From: Actinocorallia longicatena | Lineage (GTDB): Bacteria > Actinomycetota > Actinomycetes > Streptosporangiales > Streptosporangiaceae | DNA: 64,000 nucleotides | Direction of reading: 5' to 3' | NCBI RefSeq assembly: GCF_039534125.1 | Contig: NZ_BAAAUV010000005.1 | Span: forward strand, 62,001-126,000 | Shown: one piece after another, positions 17,782 to 25,395 of the stretch | Layout: each line of letters starts with the position of its first letter | Numbering within the stretch: position 1 is the stretch's first letter | Translations under genes and position numbers: made by a program | The notes under the pieces: model-generated | Database searches by the model: none | What the model saw: only the letters and a program-made list of their open reading frames with translations | What the model was told of the DNA's origin: nothing

Positions 17782-18825
17782 TCAGAACTCCGGCGGGAGC
17801 GAGGTCGAGGAGCGGGTGATGAGCTCGTAGGCCATGAGGATCCGCCGGGCCCCGCCGCCGGGGGCGTCGTCGAGGCCGTCGTCGAGCAGGAGGCGTCCGA
17901 CGGTGCGGCCCTTCTCCGACTTGGGCTGGCGGATGGTGGTGAGCCCGGCCTCGCCCGCCGCGGGGATGTCGTCGAAGCCGGTCACGGAGACGTTGTCGGG
18001 GACCGTCAGGCCCCTGTCGTGGACGGCCGCGAGGGCGCCGAGCGCGATGAGGTCGGTCGTCGCGATGATCGCGGTCGGCCGGGGGTGGAGGTCCAGCAGC
18101 CTGGCGGCGCCCGCCCGGCCGCCCTCACGGGAGTGGATCGCGTGCTGGACGGCCACGTCGTCCCAGGACAGGCCCGCCTCCTCGACGGCATCGCGGAACC
18201 CGGCCAGGCGGGCGGCGACCGCCCCGAAGGAACCGGCGTCGGCCAGATCGATGCCGGCGGGGCCCGGATGGAGCACCCCGAGCCGCCGGTGGCCGAGCCG
18301 CAGCAGGTAGGAGGCGACGGTGTGAGCGGCGGCCCTGTCGTCGACGCCCACGAACGGGACGCCGTCCAGGTAGGGCTCGCCCGCGATCACGTAAGGGAGC
18401 CGCCGCTGGCGGAGCGCCTCCAGCGCGGGGTGGTCTTTATCGAGACAGAAGGCGATGAAGCCGTCGACGATCGCCTCGCGGACGGCCGCCTCGGCGGAAT
18501 CGTGGTCGGGCCAGGCCATCAGCAGCAGGCTGGTCGAGGAGATCTCGGCGATCTCGGCGAGGCCGCGCAGGAACGCCACCGCGTAGGGATCGGTGAAGGC
18601 GTAGGACAGCTCCTCGGTGAGCAGCACGCCCACCACGCCGGAACGGCCGCGCCGCAGGGTGCGGGCCGCCGGATCGGGCCCGGAGTAGCCGAGCTCCTCG
18701 GCGACGTCGAGGATCCGCTGCCTGAGCTCGGGCGCGAGCTGGTCGGGCCGCGAGAACGCGTTCGACACGGTCGTGCGGGAGACCCCGACGGCCTCCGCGA
18801 TCGTCTTCAGTGTGACGCGTGCCAT
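17782..18825 (-). CDS. LacI-family transcriptional repressor
   Basis: 347 residues. The N-terminus has the LacI HTH and hinge helix (VTLKTIAEAVGVSRTTVSNAF, hinge PAARTLRRGRSGVVGVLL), then a periplasmic-binding-like sensor domain (about 60-347). Its promoter region carries two dyads, TTCTGAATTGATTCAGAA at 18841 and a close relative at 18886, which fit LacI operators and suggest autoregulation plus control of the divergent small gene at 18930. The sugar or other effector is unknown. Confidence 0.88.
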   Translation of the reverse strand: MARVTLKTIAEAVGVSRTTVSNAFSRPDQLAPELRQRILDVAEELGYSGPDPAARTLRRGRSGVVGVLLTEELSYAFTDPYAVAFLRGLAEIAEISSTSLLLMAWPDHDSAEAAVREAIVDGFIAFCLDKDHPALEALRQRRLPYVIAGEPYLDGVPFVGVDDRAAAHTVASYLLRLGHRRLGVLHPGPAGIDLADAGSFGAVAARLAGFRDAVEEAGLSWDDVAVQHAIHSREGGRAGAARLLDLHPRPTAIIATTDLIALGALAAVHDRGLTVPDNVSVTGFDDIPAAGEAGLTTIRQPKSEKGRTVGRLLLDDGLDDAPGGGARRILMAYELITRSSTSLPPEF

Positions 18826-18840
18826 GTTTCCAGATCCTAG

Positions 18841-18858
18841 TTCTGAATTGATTCAGAA
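18841..18858. promoter_or_regulatory. LacI-type operator O1
   Basis: TTCTGAATTGATTCAGAA has two perfect 8-bp arms around a TG centre. It starts 16 bp upstream of the LacI start codon and overlaps the -35 element of the divergent promoter. Confidence 0.75.
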
Positions 18859-18876
18859 GCCAAGCCGGGTTATTCT
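18848..18876 (+). promoter_or_regulatory. Promoter-like -35/-10 pair for the 65-residue gene
   Basis: TTGATT at 18848-18853 and TATTCT at 18871-18876 are separated by 17 bp. The -35 lies inside operator O1, and O2 sits just past the expected start of transcription, an arrangement suited to repression. Confidence 0.5.
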
Positions 18877-18885
18877 GGACTCAGA

Positions 18886-18901
18886 TCTGAATCGATCCAG
18901 A
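18886..18901. promoter_or_regulatory. LacI-type operator O2
   Basis: TCTGAATCGATCCAGA matches O1 with one arm mismatch. The two centres are 44 bp apart, about four helical turns, so both would face the same side of the DNA. Confidence 0.65.
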
Positions 18902-18929
18902 AGACGGCTTAGGCCAGAAGGTGGCTCTC

Positions 18930-19127
18930 ATGAGCGTTCCGATGTCCGCTCCTTTCCTCAAGGCCCAGTACGACTACGCGCGCAGCGCCCTGCCGAACGC
19001 GCCCGTGGTCCCGCACGTCGAGAAGAAGGCCCGGGCCGTCACCGCCCGCCGCGCCCTCTCCAAGGTCCTCTACCGCCTCGCCGACCAGGTCAGCCCGGGT
19101 CGTGACGAGCACGATCTCGCCGCCTAG
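18930..19127 (+). CDS. Small orphan protein under LacI control
   Basis: 65 residues from ATG at 18930, with GAAGG nine bases upstream; a GTG at 18921 abuts that site and is less likely. The protein is basic in its C-terminal half (KKARAVTARRALSKVLYRLAD) with no signal peptide or membrane segment. I do not recognise a family. The operator-bracketed promoter upstream argues that it is a real, regulated gene. Confidence 0.55.
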   Translation: MSVPMSAPFLKAQYDYARSALPNAPVVPHVEKKARAVTARRALSKVLYRLADQVSPGRDEHDLAA

Positions 19128-19236
19128 ACTGCGGCGTCGGGCCAGACGGGAATCTATGGGGATGGAGTCCCGTCCGGCCTAACGGCCCGCGGAGGTCCCT
19201 CAGGGGTGGGGTGGTCCTCCGCGGGCGCCAACGAGG

Positions 19237-19266
19237 AAGGCCCGATCCGTTCGCGGATCGGGCCTT
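19237..19266. terminator. Strong terminator with TTCG tetraloop
   Basis: A perfect 13-bp stem (AAGGCCCGATCCG and its complement) is closed by the stable TTCG loop and followed by CTTTCTTTC. It lies between the small gene and the convergent gene ending at 19288 and may serve both. Confidence 0.85.
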
Positions 19267-19287
19267 CTTTCTTTCGCTTTCCTCCCG

Positions 19288-19923
19288 CTACAGGGCGAGC
19301 AGCCGGTCGAGGAGGGTGCGGTAGCCGCGGAGCGACTGGCGCAGCTCCTCGGTGTTGTCCTTCTCGTTGCTCCAGCGGTCGTCCAGCTCCCGCTTGCGCT
19401 CGGTGAGCGCGGTGGTCAGGCTGGTGACGACCTCGTCGGCGAGCTGCTCGGCCTGGCGGACGGTCTCGTAGGGGTCGTCGACGAAGTTCGCCTGGACCTC
19501 CTGCCAGCGCTTCCGGAAGCCCTCGCCGTAGCCCTCCTCGAACAGCGAGCGGTCCTCGTCGTTCGTGCGGGGCAGGTCGGCGGGGACGTCGCTCGAGGGC
19601 ACGTCGGCGGGCACGGCCTCGACCGGCACCGCGTCGACATGGCCGTCGTCGGCCGGGGTGTCGCCCGGGGCGGGGTCGCCGGCGACGAGCAGGTCGTCGT
19701 CCTTCGGCGTCTCGTCCCGCGGGGTCTCGGCGGTCTCGGCCGTGTCGGCCGTGTCGTAGGGGCCGTCCTCGGGATAGGGGTCGCCGGTGTGGTCGCCGAC
19801 GCGCTCGCCGGTGACGTGGCCCTCCTCGTGGGCGGTCTCGGCCTCGTGGCCGAAGCCCTCGTTACGGGACCGGCTCAGGTCCTCTTCTTCCCGGTCTCCC
19901 GAACCCATCGGATACGCGGTCAT
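19288..19923 (-). CDS. Hypothetical acidic protein, paralogous C-terminal module
   Basis: 211 residues. The first 120 residues are acidic, low-complexity and rich in Asp, Pro and Thr (DTADTAETAETPRDETP), probably disordered. The C-terminal 90 residues form a helical module (GFRKRWQEVQANFVDDPYE, LRQSLRGYRTLLDRLLAL). The same module appears in the preceding gene (RREWTGLQEHFVDTPE, LRQAMVHYRALFEDLLAV). Start and previous stop are 3 bp apart, so the two are co-transcribed. No known function. Confidence 0.75.
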   Translation of the reverse strand: MTAYPMGSGDREEEDLSRSRNEGFGHEAETAHEEGHVTGERVGDHTGDPYPEDGPYDTADTAETAETPRDETPKDDDLLVAGDPAPGDTPADDGHVDAVPVEAVPADVPSSDVPADLPRTNDEDRSLFEEGYGEGFRKRWQEVQANFVDDPYETVRQAEQLADEVVTSLTTALTERKRELDDRWSNEKDNTEELRQSLRGYRTLLDRLLAL

Positions 19924-19926
19924 GAG

Positions 19927-20754
19927 CTAGCTCCTCTCGTCCGGACGCGGACGTGACTTCTGCAGGTCGTCGGGGTCGGGGGCGGGCGCGTGGACGCCCT
20001 CCCGCGCGGGGTGCTCCGGCGCCCCGCCCGCAGCGGCCTCGACGGGGTCGCCCGGGGTGCGGACGGAGCCGGGGTCGTCGGCCGGGCCGGGGGCGGTGCC
20101 GGTCGCGGTGTCGGTCGTGGTGCCGGTCGTGGTGCCGGTTCCGGTGGCGCCGACGGGCTCATCGGTGTCCCGGCGGCCGTGCAGGTGCTCGGCCGCCTCG
20201 GGGAGAGCGGAGCGCTCGTCGTCGGGGACGGCGAGCAGGTCCTCGAAGAGGGCGCGGTAGTGGACCATCGCCTGGCGCAGGTCCTCGGTGCCCGCCTCCT
20301 TGAGGGTGGCGCGCTCGCTGATCGCGTGGGCGGCGTGGTAGTGGTCGAGCGTCCGGCCGTGGTCGACGGAGAGCAGCGCGACGCGCTCCTCGAAGCCCTC
20401 GGTCGGGTAGCCGCGGTCGCGCATGACGAGCGTGACGAGCCGGTCGGCGTCCGCGACGGCCGTCTCGGGCGTGTCGACGAAGTGCTCCTGCAGCCCGGTC
20501 CACTCGCGGCGGTACCGTTCGCGGGCCTCGGGGTCGAGGTCCTTGAGGTCGAGCTCCTGGTGGCGCTGCTCGCGTTCGAGGAGCTCCTTCTCCGCCGTCT
20601 TGCGGTCGCCGGCGGTCTCTACCGTGCGTTCGTATTCGGGGCCGAACCTGCGGCGCAGCCGCTGCGTCCGGGCGCGCTCGTAACCGAACACGCCCACGGC
20701 GGCGACCACGATGAGGACGGCTACGGCTATGACGACCATGATCGTGGTCGACAT
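19927..20754 (-). CDS. Membrane-anchored hypothetical protein, paralogous module
   Basis: 275 residues. An N-terminal transmembrane helix (about residues 4-24, MVVIAVAVLIVVAAVGVFGY) is followed by a charged coiled stretch, the module shared with the next gene (about 85-180) and a Thr/Gly/Pro-rich tail with repeated TGTTTGTTTDTATGT, encoded by a GGTGCC-type simple repeat at 20100-20150. This architecture suggests a cytoplasmic or wall-facing scaffold, but orientation and function are unknown. Confidence 0.75.
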   Translation of the reverse strand: MSTTIMVVIAVAVLIVVAAVGVFGYERARTQRLRRRFGPEYERTVETAGDRKTAEKELLEREQRHQELDLKDLDPEARERYRREWTGLQEHFVDTPETAVADADRLVTLVMRDRGYPTEGFEERVALLSVDHGRTLDHYHAAHAISERATLKEAGTEDLRQAMVHYRALFEDLLAVPDDERSALPEAAEHLHGRRDTDEPVGATGTGTTTGTTTDTATGTAPGPADDPGSVRTPGDPVEAAAGGAPEHPAREGVHAPAPDPDDLQKSRPRPDERS

Positions 20755-20948
20755 GTGTGCCTCCTATGAAGTCGAATGATGTGCAGCCGAGTGCCCCGGG
20801 CAAATGGGGTGAAACCTCGCGGTGTCTTTCGGGTGGTCCCGTGTGATAAGGGTTTGCCCGATCGCGGCGGGTCCGGCAGTCTGGGCGGGTCGGAGGTGAA
20901 CCCGGACGGTCCGCGGAGCGTCCTACTGATGACAAGGGGGCGAGTGAC

Positions 20949-21101
20949 ATGAGCATGCGACGGGTGGATCGGACGGGGCCTCGGCCCGTCCCGGCGGACA
21001 CGCCTCCGGAGGAGGAGCGCCGTCCCGCACGGTGGGTGTCGCTGGAGGCGGAGCCGCCCTCCCAGGGGCCCGACAGGGCAAATGGGGAGATTGACGGCTA
21101 G
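20949..21101 (+). CDS. Possible 50-residue small protein
   Basis: An open frame of 50 codons starts at ATG 20949 with AAGGGGG nine bases upstream and ends 28 bp before mscL. The product is Arg/Pro/Glu-rich with no membrane segment (central RRPARWVSLEAEPPSQG). Gene status rests only on the ribosome site and the position; it may be an mscL leader. Confidence 0.35.
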   Translation: MSMRRVDRTGPRPVPADTPPEEERRPARWVSLEAEPPSQGPDRANGEIDG

Positions 21102-21129
21102 GTCGCTTTAGGCCGGGTATGGTCGGCCG

Positions 21130-21549
21130 ATGTTCGATGGTCTGAAGAAATTCCTGCTGCGCGGCAACCTGGTCGAACTGGCGGTGGCCGTCGTCATCGG
21201 CGCCCAGTTCAGCGGCCTGGTCAACCAGTTCGTCAAGTCCTTCATCTCCCCGCTGCTGAGCCTGGTCGGCGGGGACACCGACCTGAGCCGGCTCAAGTTC
21301 ACGATCAACAAGAGCGTGTTCACCTACGGCGACTTCCTCACGGTCCTGATCGCCTTCGTGATCGCCGCGGTCGTCGTCTACTTCGTCCTCGTCCTGCCGG
21401 TGGCGCGCGTCGTCGCGTTCATCGACCGGAACAAGGAGGCGACCGAGCGCGAATGCCCCCACTGCATCAGCAGCATCCCGATCAGGGCGCGGGTCTGCGC
21501 GCACTGCGGCCACGAGGTCCCCACCGCCGCCCCCTCCGCGGCCGGGTAG
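21130..21549 (+). CDS. mscL: Large-conductance mechanosensitive channel with C-terminal zinc ribbon
   Basis: 139 residues. Residues 1-100 are a clear MscL: N-terminal amphipathic FDGLKKFLLRGNLVELAVAV, TM1 with VVIGAQFSGLVNQFV and TM2 around residues 76-100 (LIAFVIAAVVVYFVLVLPV). It opens under membrane tension to release solutes during hypo-osmotic shock. After TM2 the usual cytoplasmic helix is replaced by a CPHC...CAHC zinc ribbon (about residues 113-132), seen in other actinobacterial MscL proteins. Confidence 0.93.
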   Translation: MFDGLKKFLLRGNLVELAVAVVIGAQFSGLVNQFVKSFISPLLSLVGGDTDLSRLKFTINKSVFTYGDFLTVLIAFVIAAVVVYFVLVLPVARVVAFIDRNKEATERECPHCISSIPIRARVCAHCGHEVPTAAPSAAG

Positions 21550-21603
21550 GCGCCCGGCGGGCGGGCTCCCGGAGAGCCGGAGCCCGGTGGGTACCTTGGA
21601 AGA

Positions 21604-21774
21604 GTGGAACGCCGGAAGCGCATCTACCTGATCATGATGGGCACGTGCCTCACGCTGTACGTGCTCTCCTGGACGGTCGTGCGCTTCTGGTCTTCCACCG
21701 CCGCGATCGTCATGGCGATCGTGGCCTCGATCATCCCGCCCGTCGCGGTGATCCTCGCCAACCGCCCGGACTGA
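21604..21774 (+). CDS. DUF3099-type small membrane protein
   Basis: 56 residues from GTG at 21604. A basic start (MERRKRIYLIMMGTCLTLYV) leads into TM1, then a second helix (TAAIVMAIVASIIPPVAVIL) and a short NRPD tail. This matches the two-helix DUF3099 proteins found in most actinomycetes, function unknown. Confidence 0.75.
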   Translation: MERRKRIYLIMMGTCLTLYVLSWTVVRFWSSTAAIVMAIVASIIPPVAVILANRPD

Positions 21775-21931
21775 CCGGCCTCCCCGTCGTCACCCAGGTG
21801 AGGAACTGACAGCGGTTTCTGTCGCACCGGAGGATTGTTCCCCGGCCGCAAGTCGATGAATGTGTGGATAACAGCAAGATCCACCTGTTAAGAATCGGTT
21901 CGGGGTGGGTCACACCTCGGACAGGACGGTG

Positions 21932-22393
21932 ATGGCTTTGCGGCACGCGTTCGGTTTCGTGCTCGGGTTGGTTCTCGCCCCCGCACTCGCCTACGGCATG
22001 GCATGGGCGTACGTCAGGGCCGGCGTGGCGGTGGATCCCCTGGAACACACCATCACCGACCGCACCCAGCTCTACGGTGCGTTCGCGCTGATGGCGGCGG
22101 TGGGCCTGGTCGGCGGGGTGACGGTGGTCGCCCGGTGGGCCTCGCCACTGGTCTCGCTGATGCCGGCGCTGGCCTTCCTCGGCTGGACGGTGTGGTTCCT
22201 CGCCGCCCCCGCCTCGGCGGCCGGGCTGCCCGCCAGGTTCCCTCCGGCGGGCGAGCTCGACGCGGGCCTCGAGAACCTCCTGGCCTCGGGCCTGTTCGCC
22301 CTGGCGGGCTTCATGCTCCTGGTCCCCGCCTGGACGCCGCACCGCTGGCGGGCGCGGCAGCCCGAGCCGGAGGAGACCTACGAGTACGCCTGA
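21932..22393 (+). CDS. Small integral membrane protein
   Basis: 153 residues from ATG at 21932, preceded by GGACAGGACGG; in-frame GTGs at 21905 and 21929 are alternatives. Four hydrophobic segments are visible (about 5-25, 50-70, 77-100, 120-140), and the C-terminus is acidic (PEPEETYEYA). No family recognised. It ends 3 bp before the end of the convergent GH13 gene. Confidence 0.7.
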   Translation: MALRHAFGFVLGLVLAPALAYGMAWAYVRAGVAVDPLEHTITDRTQLYGAFALMAAVGLVGGVTVVARWASPLVSLMPALAFLGWTVWFLAAPASAAGLPARFPPAGELDAGLENLLASGLFALAGFMLLVPAWTPHRWRARQPEPEETYEYA

Positions 22394-22396
22394 TCG

Positions 22397-23962
22397 CTAC
22401 AGCGAGCGGAGCCAGCAGGAGGCGTCCGGCGGGAGGAGACCGCCGGGGAGCGCGCGGCTGGCCAGCAGGACCTCCGTGCCGAAGGCGTCGAGGGCGATCG
22501 GCTCGGCGGTGGTGTTGACGACCACGGTGAGGCCGGGGGAGCGGTCGAAGGCCAGGACGCCGTCGGGGGAGGGGCGCCAGGTGAGCTCGCCGCCGCCGAG
22601 GGCCGGGTGCTCGCGGCGCAGCCGCAGGGCGTCGCGGTAGAGGCTGAGGGTCGAGGCGGGGTCGCCGTCCTGGGCCTCCACGGTGAGCCCGGCCCACGCC
22701 GCGGGCTGGGGGAGGTGCGGGGCGCGGGCGCCCTCGGGGCCGAAGCGGAAGAACTCGGCGGCGGTGCCGCCCCAGGGCAGGGCGACGCGGCAGCCGTCGC
22801 GGCTCTCGCCGGTCCGCGGGAACGAAGGGTCCTCGCGCAGCTCGTCGGGCAGGTCGAGGACCTCCTCGAGGCCGAGTTCCTCGCCGTTGTAGAGGTAGGC
22901 GGAGCCGGGCAGCGCGAGCATGAGCAGCAGCGCGGCCCTGGCCCGGTCGAGCCCGGCCGCGCCGCCGCCGTACCGGGTGACGTGCCGGACCTTGTCGTGG
23001 TTGGACAGCACCCAGGTGGTGGGCGCCCCGACCAGGTGGGCCTCGGCCAGCGAGTCGTCGATGACCTTGCGGTAGTCCTTGGCGGCGAACTCCGACTCCA
23101 TGAACGCGAAGTTGAACGCCTGGTGGAGCTCGTCGGGGCCGATGTAGCGGGCGAGCCGCTCGGCGTTCTCCACCCACGCCTCCGCGACGGCCATCCGCCC
23201 GCCGGGGTAGGAGTCGAGGATCGGCCGCCACTCGCGGTAGATGTCGTGGACGCCGTCCTGGTCGAAGTAGGGCACCCGGTTGTGGCCGAACAGCTCGACG
23301 CGCCGGTGGGAGTCCGAGCCCATGGACGGCAGGCCCGGAGCCTTCACCATGCCCTGGGCGACGTCGACCCGGAAGCCGTCGACGCCCCGGTCGAGCCAGA
23401 ACCGCAGGACGTCGCGGAACTCCGCGCGCACCTCGGGGTGGTCCCAGTCGAAGTCCGGCTGCTCGGGGGCGAACAGGTGCAGGTACCACTGGCCGTCGGG
23501 GACCCGGGTCCAGGCGGGCCCACCGAAGATCGACTGCCAGTCGTTGGGGGGAAGGTGGCCCTCACCGTCGCGGAAGTGGAACCTCGCCCGCTCGGGTGAG
23601 CCGGGGGCGGCGGCCAGCGCCTCCTGGAACCAGGGGTGCAGGTCCGAGCAGTGGTTGGGGACCAGGTCGACGATCACCCGCAGGCCCAGGCCGTGCGCGT
23701 CGTTGATCATCGCGTCGAAGTCGGCCAAAGTGCCGAAGGCCGGGTCCACGTCGCGGTAGTCGGCGACGTCGTAGCCCCCGTCGACCCAGGGGGAGACGTA
23801 GAACGGGCTGAGCCACAGGGCGTCGATGCCGAGATCTTTCAAGTATGGCAAGCGATTGCGGAGCCCGGGCAGGTCGCCGGAGCCGTCCCCGTCACCGTCG
23901 GCGAAGCTGCGCGGATACACCTGGTAGACGACGGCATCCCGCCACCAGTCGGAAACGGTCAT
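22397..23962 (-). CDS. GH13 alpha-glucosidase / oligo-1,6-glucosidase
   Basis: 521 residues from ATG at 23962, with AGGAGGGC upstream. A complete GH13 barrel: DAVVYQVYPRSFADGDGDG at the start, DLVPNHCSD (region I), GFRVDVAQGMVK with the nucleophile Asp (region II), AEAW with the acid/base Glu (region III) and LSNHDKVRH (region IV). The region pattern and absence of a signal peptide point to an intracellular alpha-glucosidase acting on imported maltose or isomalto-oligosaccharides. It is divergent from the malEFG-type importer over CTTGC repeats, so both arms are probably co-regulated. Confidence 0.9.
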   Translation of the reverse strand: MTVSDWWRDAVVYQVYPRSFADGDGDGSGDLPGLRNRLPYLKDLGIDALWLSPFYVSPWVDGGYDVADYRDVDPAFGTLADFDAMINDAHGLGLRVIVDLVPNHCSDLHPWFQEALAAAPGSPERARFHFRDGEGHLPPNDWQSIFGGPAWTRVPDGQWYLHLFAPEQPDFDWDHPEVRAEFRDVLRFWLDRGVDGFRVDVAQGMVKAPGLPSMGSDSHRRVELFGHNRVPYFDQDGVHDIYREWRPILDSYPGGRMAVAEAWVENAERLARYIGPDELHQAFNFAFMESEFAAKDYRKVIDDSLAEAHLVGAPTTWVLSNHDKVRHVTRYGGGAAGLDRARAALLLMLALPGSAYLYNGEELGLEEVLDLPDELREDPSFPRTGESRDGCRVALPWGGTAAEFFRFGPEGARAPHLPQPAAWAGLTVEAQDGDPASTLSLYRDALRLRREHPALGGGELTWRPSPDGVLAFDRSPGLTVVVNTTAEPIALDAFGTEVLLASRALPGGLLPPDASCWLRSL

Positions 23963-23981
23963 GGGGGTGCCCTCCTGTGGG

Positions 23982-24074
23982 CTTGCTAGAATCTTGCAGC
24001 GTGGATGTAGGGGACTATCTGTAACAGGATCGGCAACTTGCTGCAAGAACTTCCAATCTCTGAAAAGCCTTGCT
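23982..24074. promoter_or_regulatory. CTTGC repeat cluster in the GH13-malE divergent promoter region
   Basis: CTTGCTAG (23982), CTTGCAGC (23993), the dyad CTTGCTGCAAG (24037-24047) and CTTGCTAA (24069) lie between the divergent genes, with start-to-start spacings of 11, 44 and 32 bp, close to whole helical turns. They are likely binding sites of a MalR-type LacI repressor encoded elsewhere. Confidence 0.55.
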
Positions 24075-24119
24075 AATCTCCCGGCCATCACCCCAATCCC
24101 CTAGAACCGGGAGATCCCC

Positions 24120-25391
24120 ATGCGCATCCGTTCCGCGGGTGTGGCCGCCCTCGCCCTGGGCCTGGCCTTCAGCGCCGCAGCTTGTGGCGGCTCCAAGAGC
24201 GAGGACACGCCGGCCCCCGCCGCCACCACCTCGGCCGCGCTCGACAAGGGCAACGGCAAGCTCGTCATCTGGGCCGACGACAAGCGCGCGCCCGTCCTGA
24301 AGTCCTTCGCCGACCAGTTCGGCACGGAGAACGGCGTCCAGGTCGAGGTCAAGGCCTTCGCGGAGAACCTCCAGACGACCTTCCTGACCGCGTCCCAGAA
24401 GGGCAGCGGCCCCGACATCGTCGTCACCGCGCATGACTGGATCGGCAACTTCGTGCAGAACGGGGCGATCGACCCGCTGCAGCTCACGGACGCGCAGAAG
24501 GCGGCGTTCCAGCCGCTGGCGATGAAGGCGGTGACCTTCGGCAACCAGACGTTCGGCGCACCCTACGCGATCGAGAACCTGGCGCTGATCCGCAACACCG
24601 ACCTCGTCCCCGACGCCCCGCAGACCGTCGAGGACCTGGTCGCCAAGGGCCAGGAGCTGAAGAAGGCGGGCAAGGTCAAGAACATCCTCTGCCTGCAGTC
24701 CGGCGACCTCGGCGACGCCTACCACCTGTACCCGCTGTTCTCCTCGGCCGGGGGTTCGCTGTTCGGCACGACCCCCACGGGCGACCCCGACCCCAAGAAC
24801 GTGACGCTCGGCGGCGAGGAGTCCGTCAAGGCCTTCGAGAAGATCGCGACCCTTGGTTCCAAGGGCTCCGGCGCGCTGACCACCTCGATCGGCTCCGACA
24901 ACTCCATCCCGACCTTCACCTCGAAGAAGTGCGCGTTCCTCGTCTCCGGCCCGTGGGCGCTCGGTGACGTGAAGAAGGCGGGCGTCAAGTACGACATCTC
25001 GGCGATCCCCGGCTTCCAGGGCGCCAAGCCCGCCTCGCCGTTCGTGGGCGTCCAGTCGTTCTTCGTCGCCGCCAAGGGCCAGAGCAAGGCCCTCGCGCAG
25101 GAGTTCGTCGGCAACTACGTCACCAACAAGGACGTCCAGCTGGCGCTGTTCAAGGCCGACCCGCGTCCCGAGGCGCTGACCGCGGCGCTCGAGGAGTCGA
25201 AGGCCGCCGACCCCGACCTCGGCAAGTTCCTCGAGGCGGGCGCCAACGGCATCCCGATGCCGGCCATCCCCGAGATGTCCGCCATCTGGGAGCCGTTCGG
25301 CAAGGCCGAGGCGTCCGTGATCAAGGGTGCCGACCCGAAGACGGCCGTCGAGGCCGCCGCGAAGGCCGTCACGAAGGCGATCAGCAAGTAG
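24120..25391 (+). CDS. malE: Maltose/alpha-glucoside ABC transporter binding lipoprotein
   Basis: 423 residues. Lipobox SAAAC (Cys22) after a short signal peptide; the mature part is a family 1 extracellular solute-binding protein (GKLVIWADDKRAPVLKSFAD, GPDIVVTAHDWIGNFVQNG, GAPYAIENLALIRNTDL, KKCAFLVSGPWALGDVKKAG). The VTAHDW and FGAPYAIENLALI segments are typical of maltose/maltodextrin MalE. First gene of a three-gene importer operon with no ATPase gene. Confidence 0.9.
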   Translation: MRIRSAGVAALALGLAFSAAACGGSKSEDTPAPAATTSAALDKGNGKLVIWADDKRAPVLKSFADQFGTENGVQVEVKAFAENLQTTFLTASQKGSGPDIVVTAHDWIGNFVQNGAIDPLQLTDAQKAAFQPLAMKAVTFGNQTFGAPYAIENLALIRNTDLVPDAPQTVEDLVAKGQELKKAGKVKNILCLQSGDLGDAYHLYPLFSSAGGSLFGTTPTGDPDPKNVTLGGEESVKAFEKIATLGSKGSGALTTSIGSDNSIPTFTSKKCAFLVSGPWALGDVKKAGVKYDISAIPGFQGAKPASPFVGVQSFFVAAKGQSKALAQEFVGNYVTNKDVQLALFKADPRPEALTAALEESKAADPDLGKFLEAGANGIPMPAIPEMSAIWEPFGKAEASVIKGADPKTAVEAAAKAVTKAISK

Positions 25392-25395
25392 CACC

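Noticed and set aside
20057..20260. Simple GGTGCCGGT repeat as a regulatory or CRISPR-like array
   Set aside because: It is an in-frame Thr/Gly repeat coding for the flexible tail of a membrane protein.
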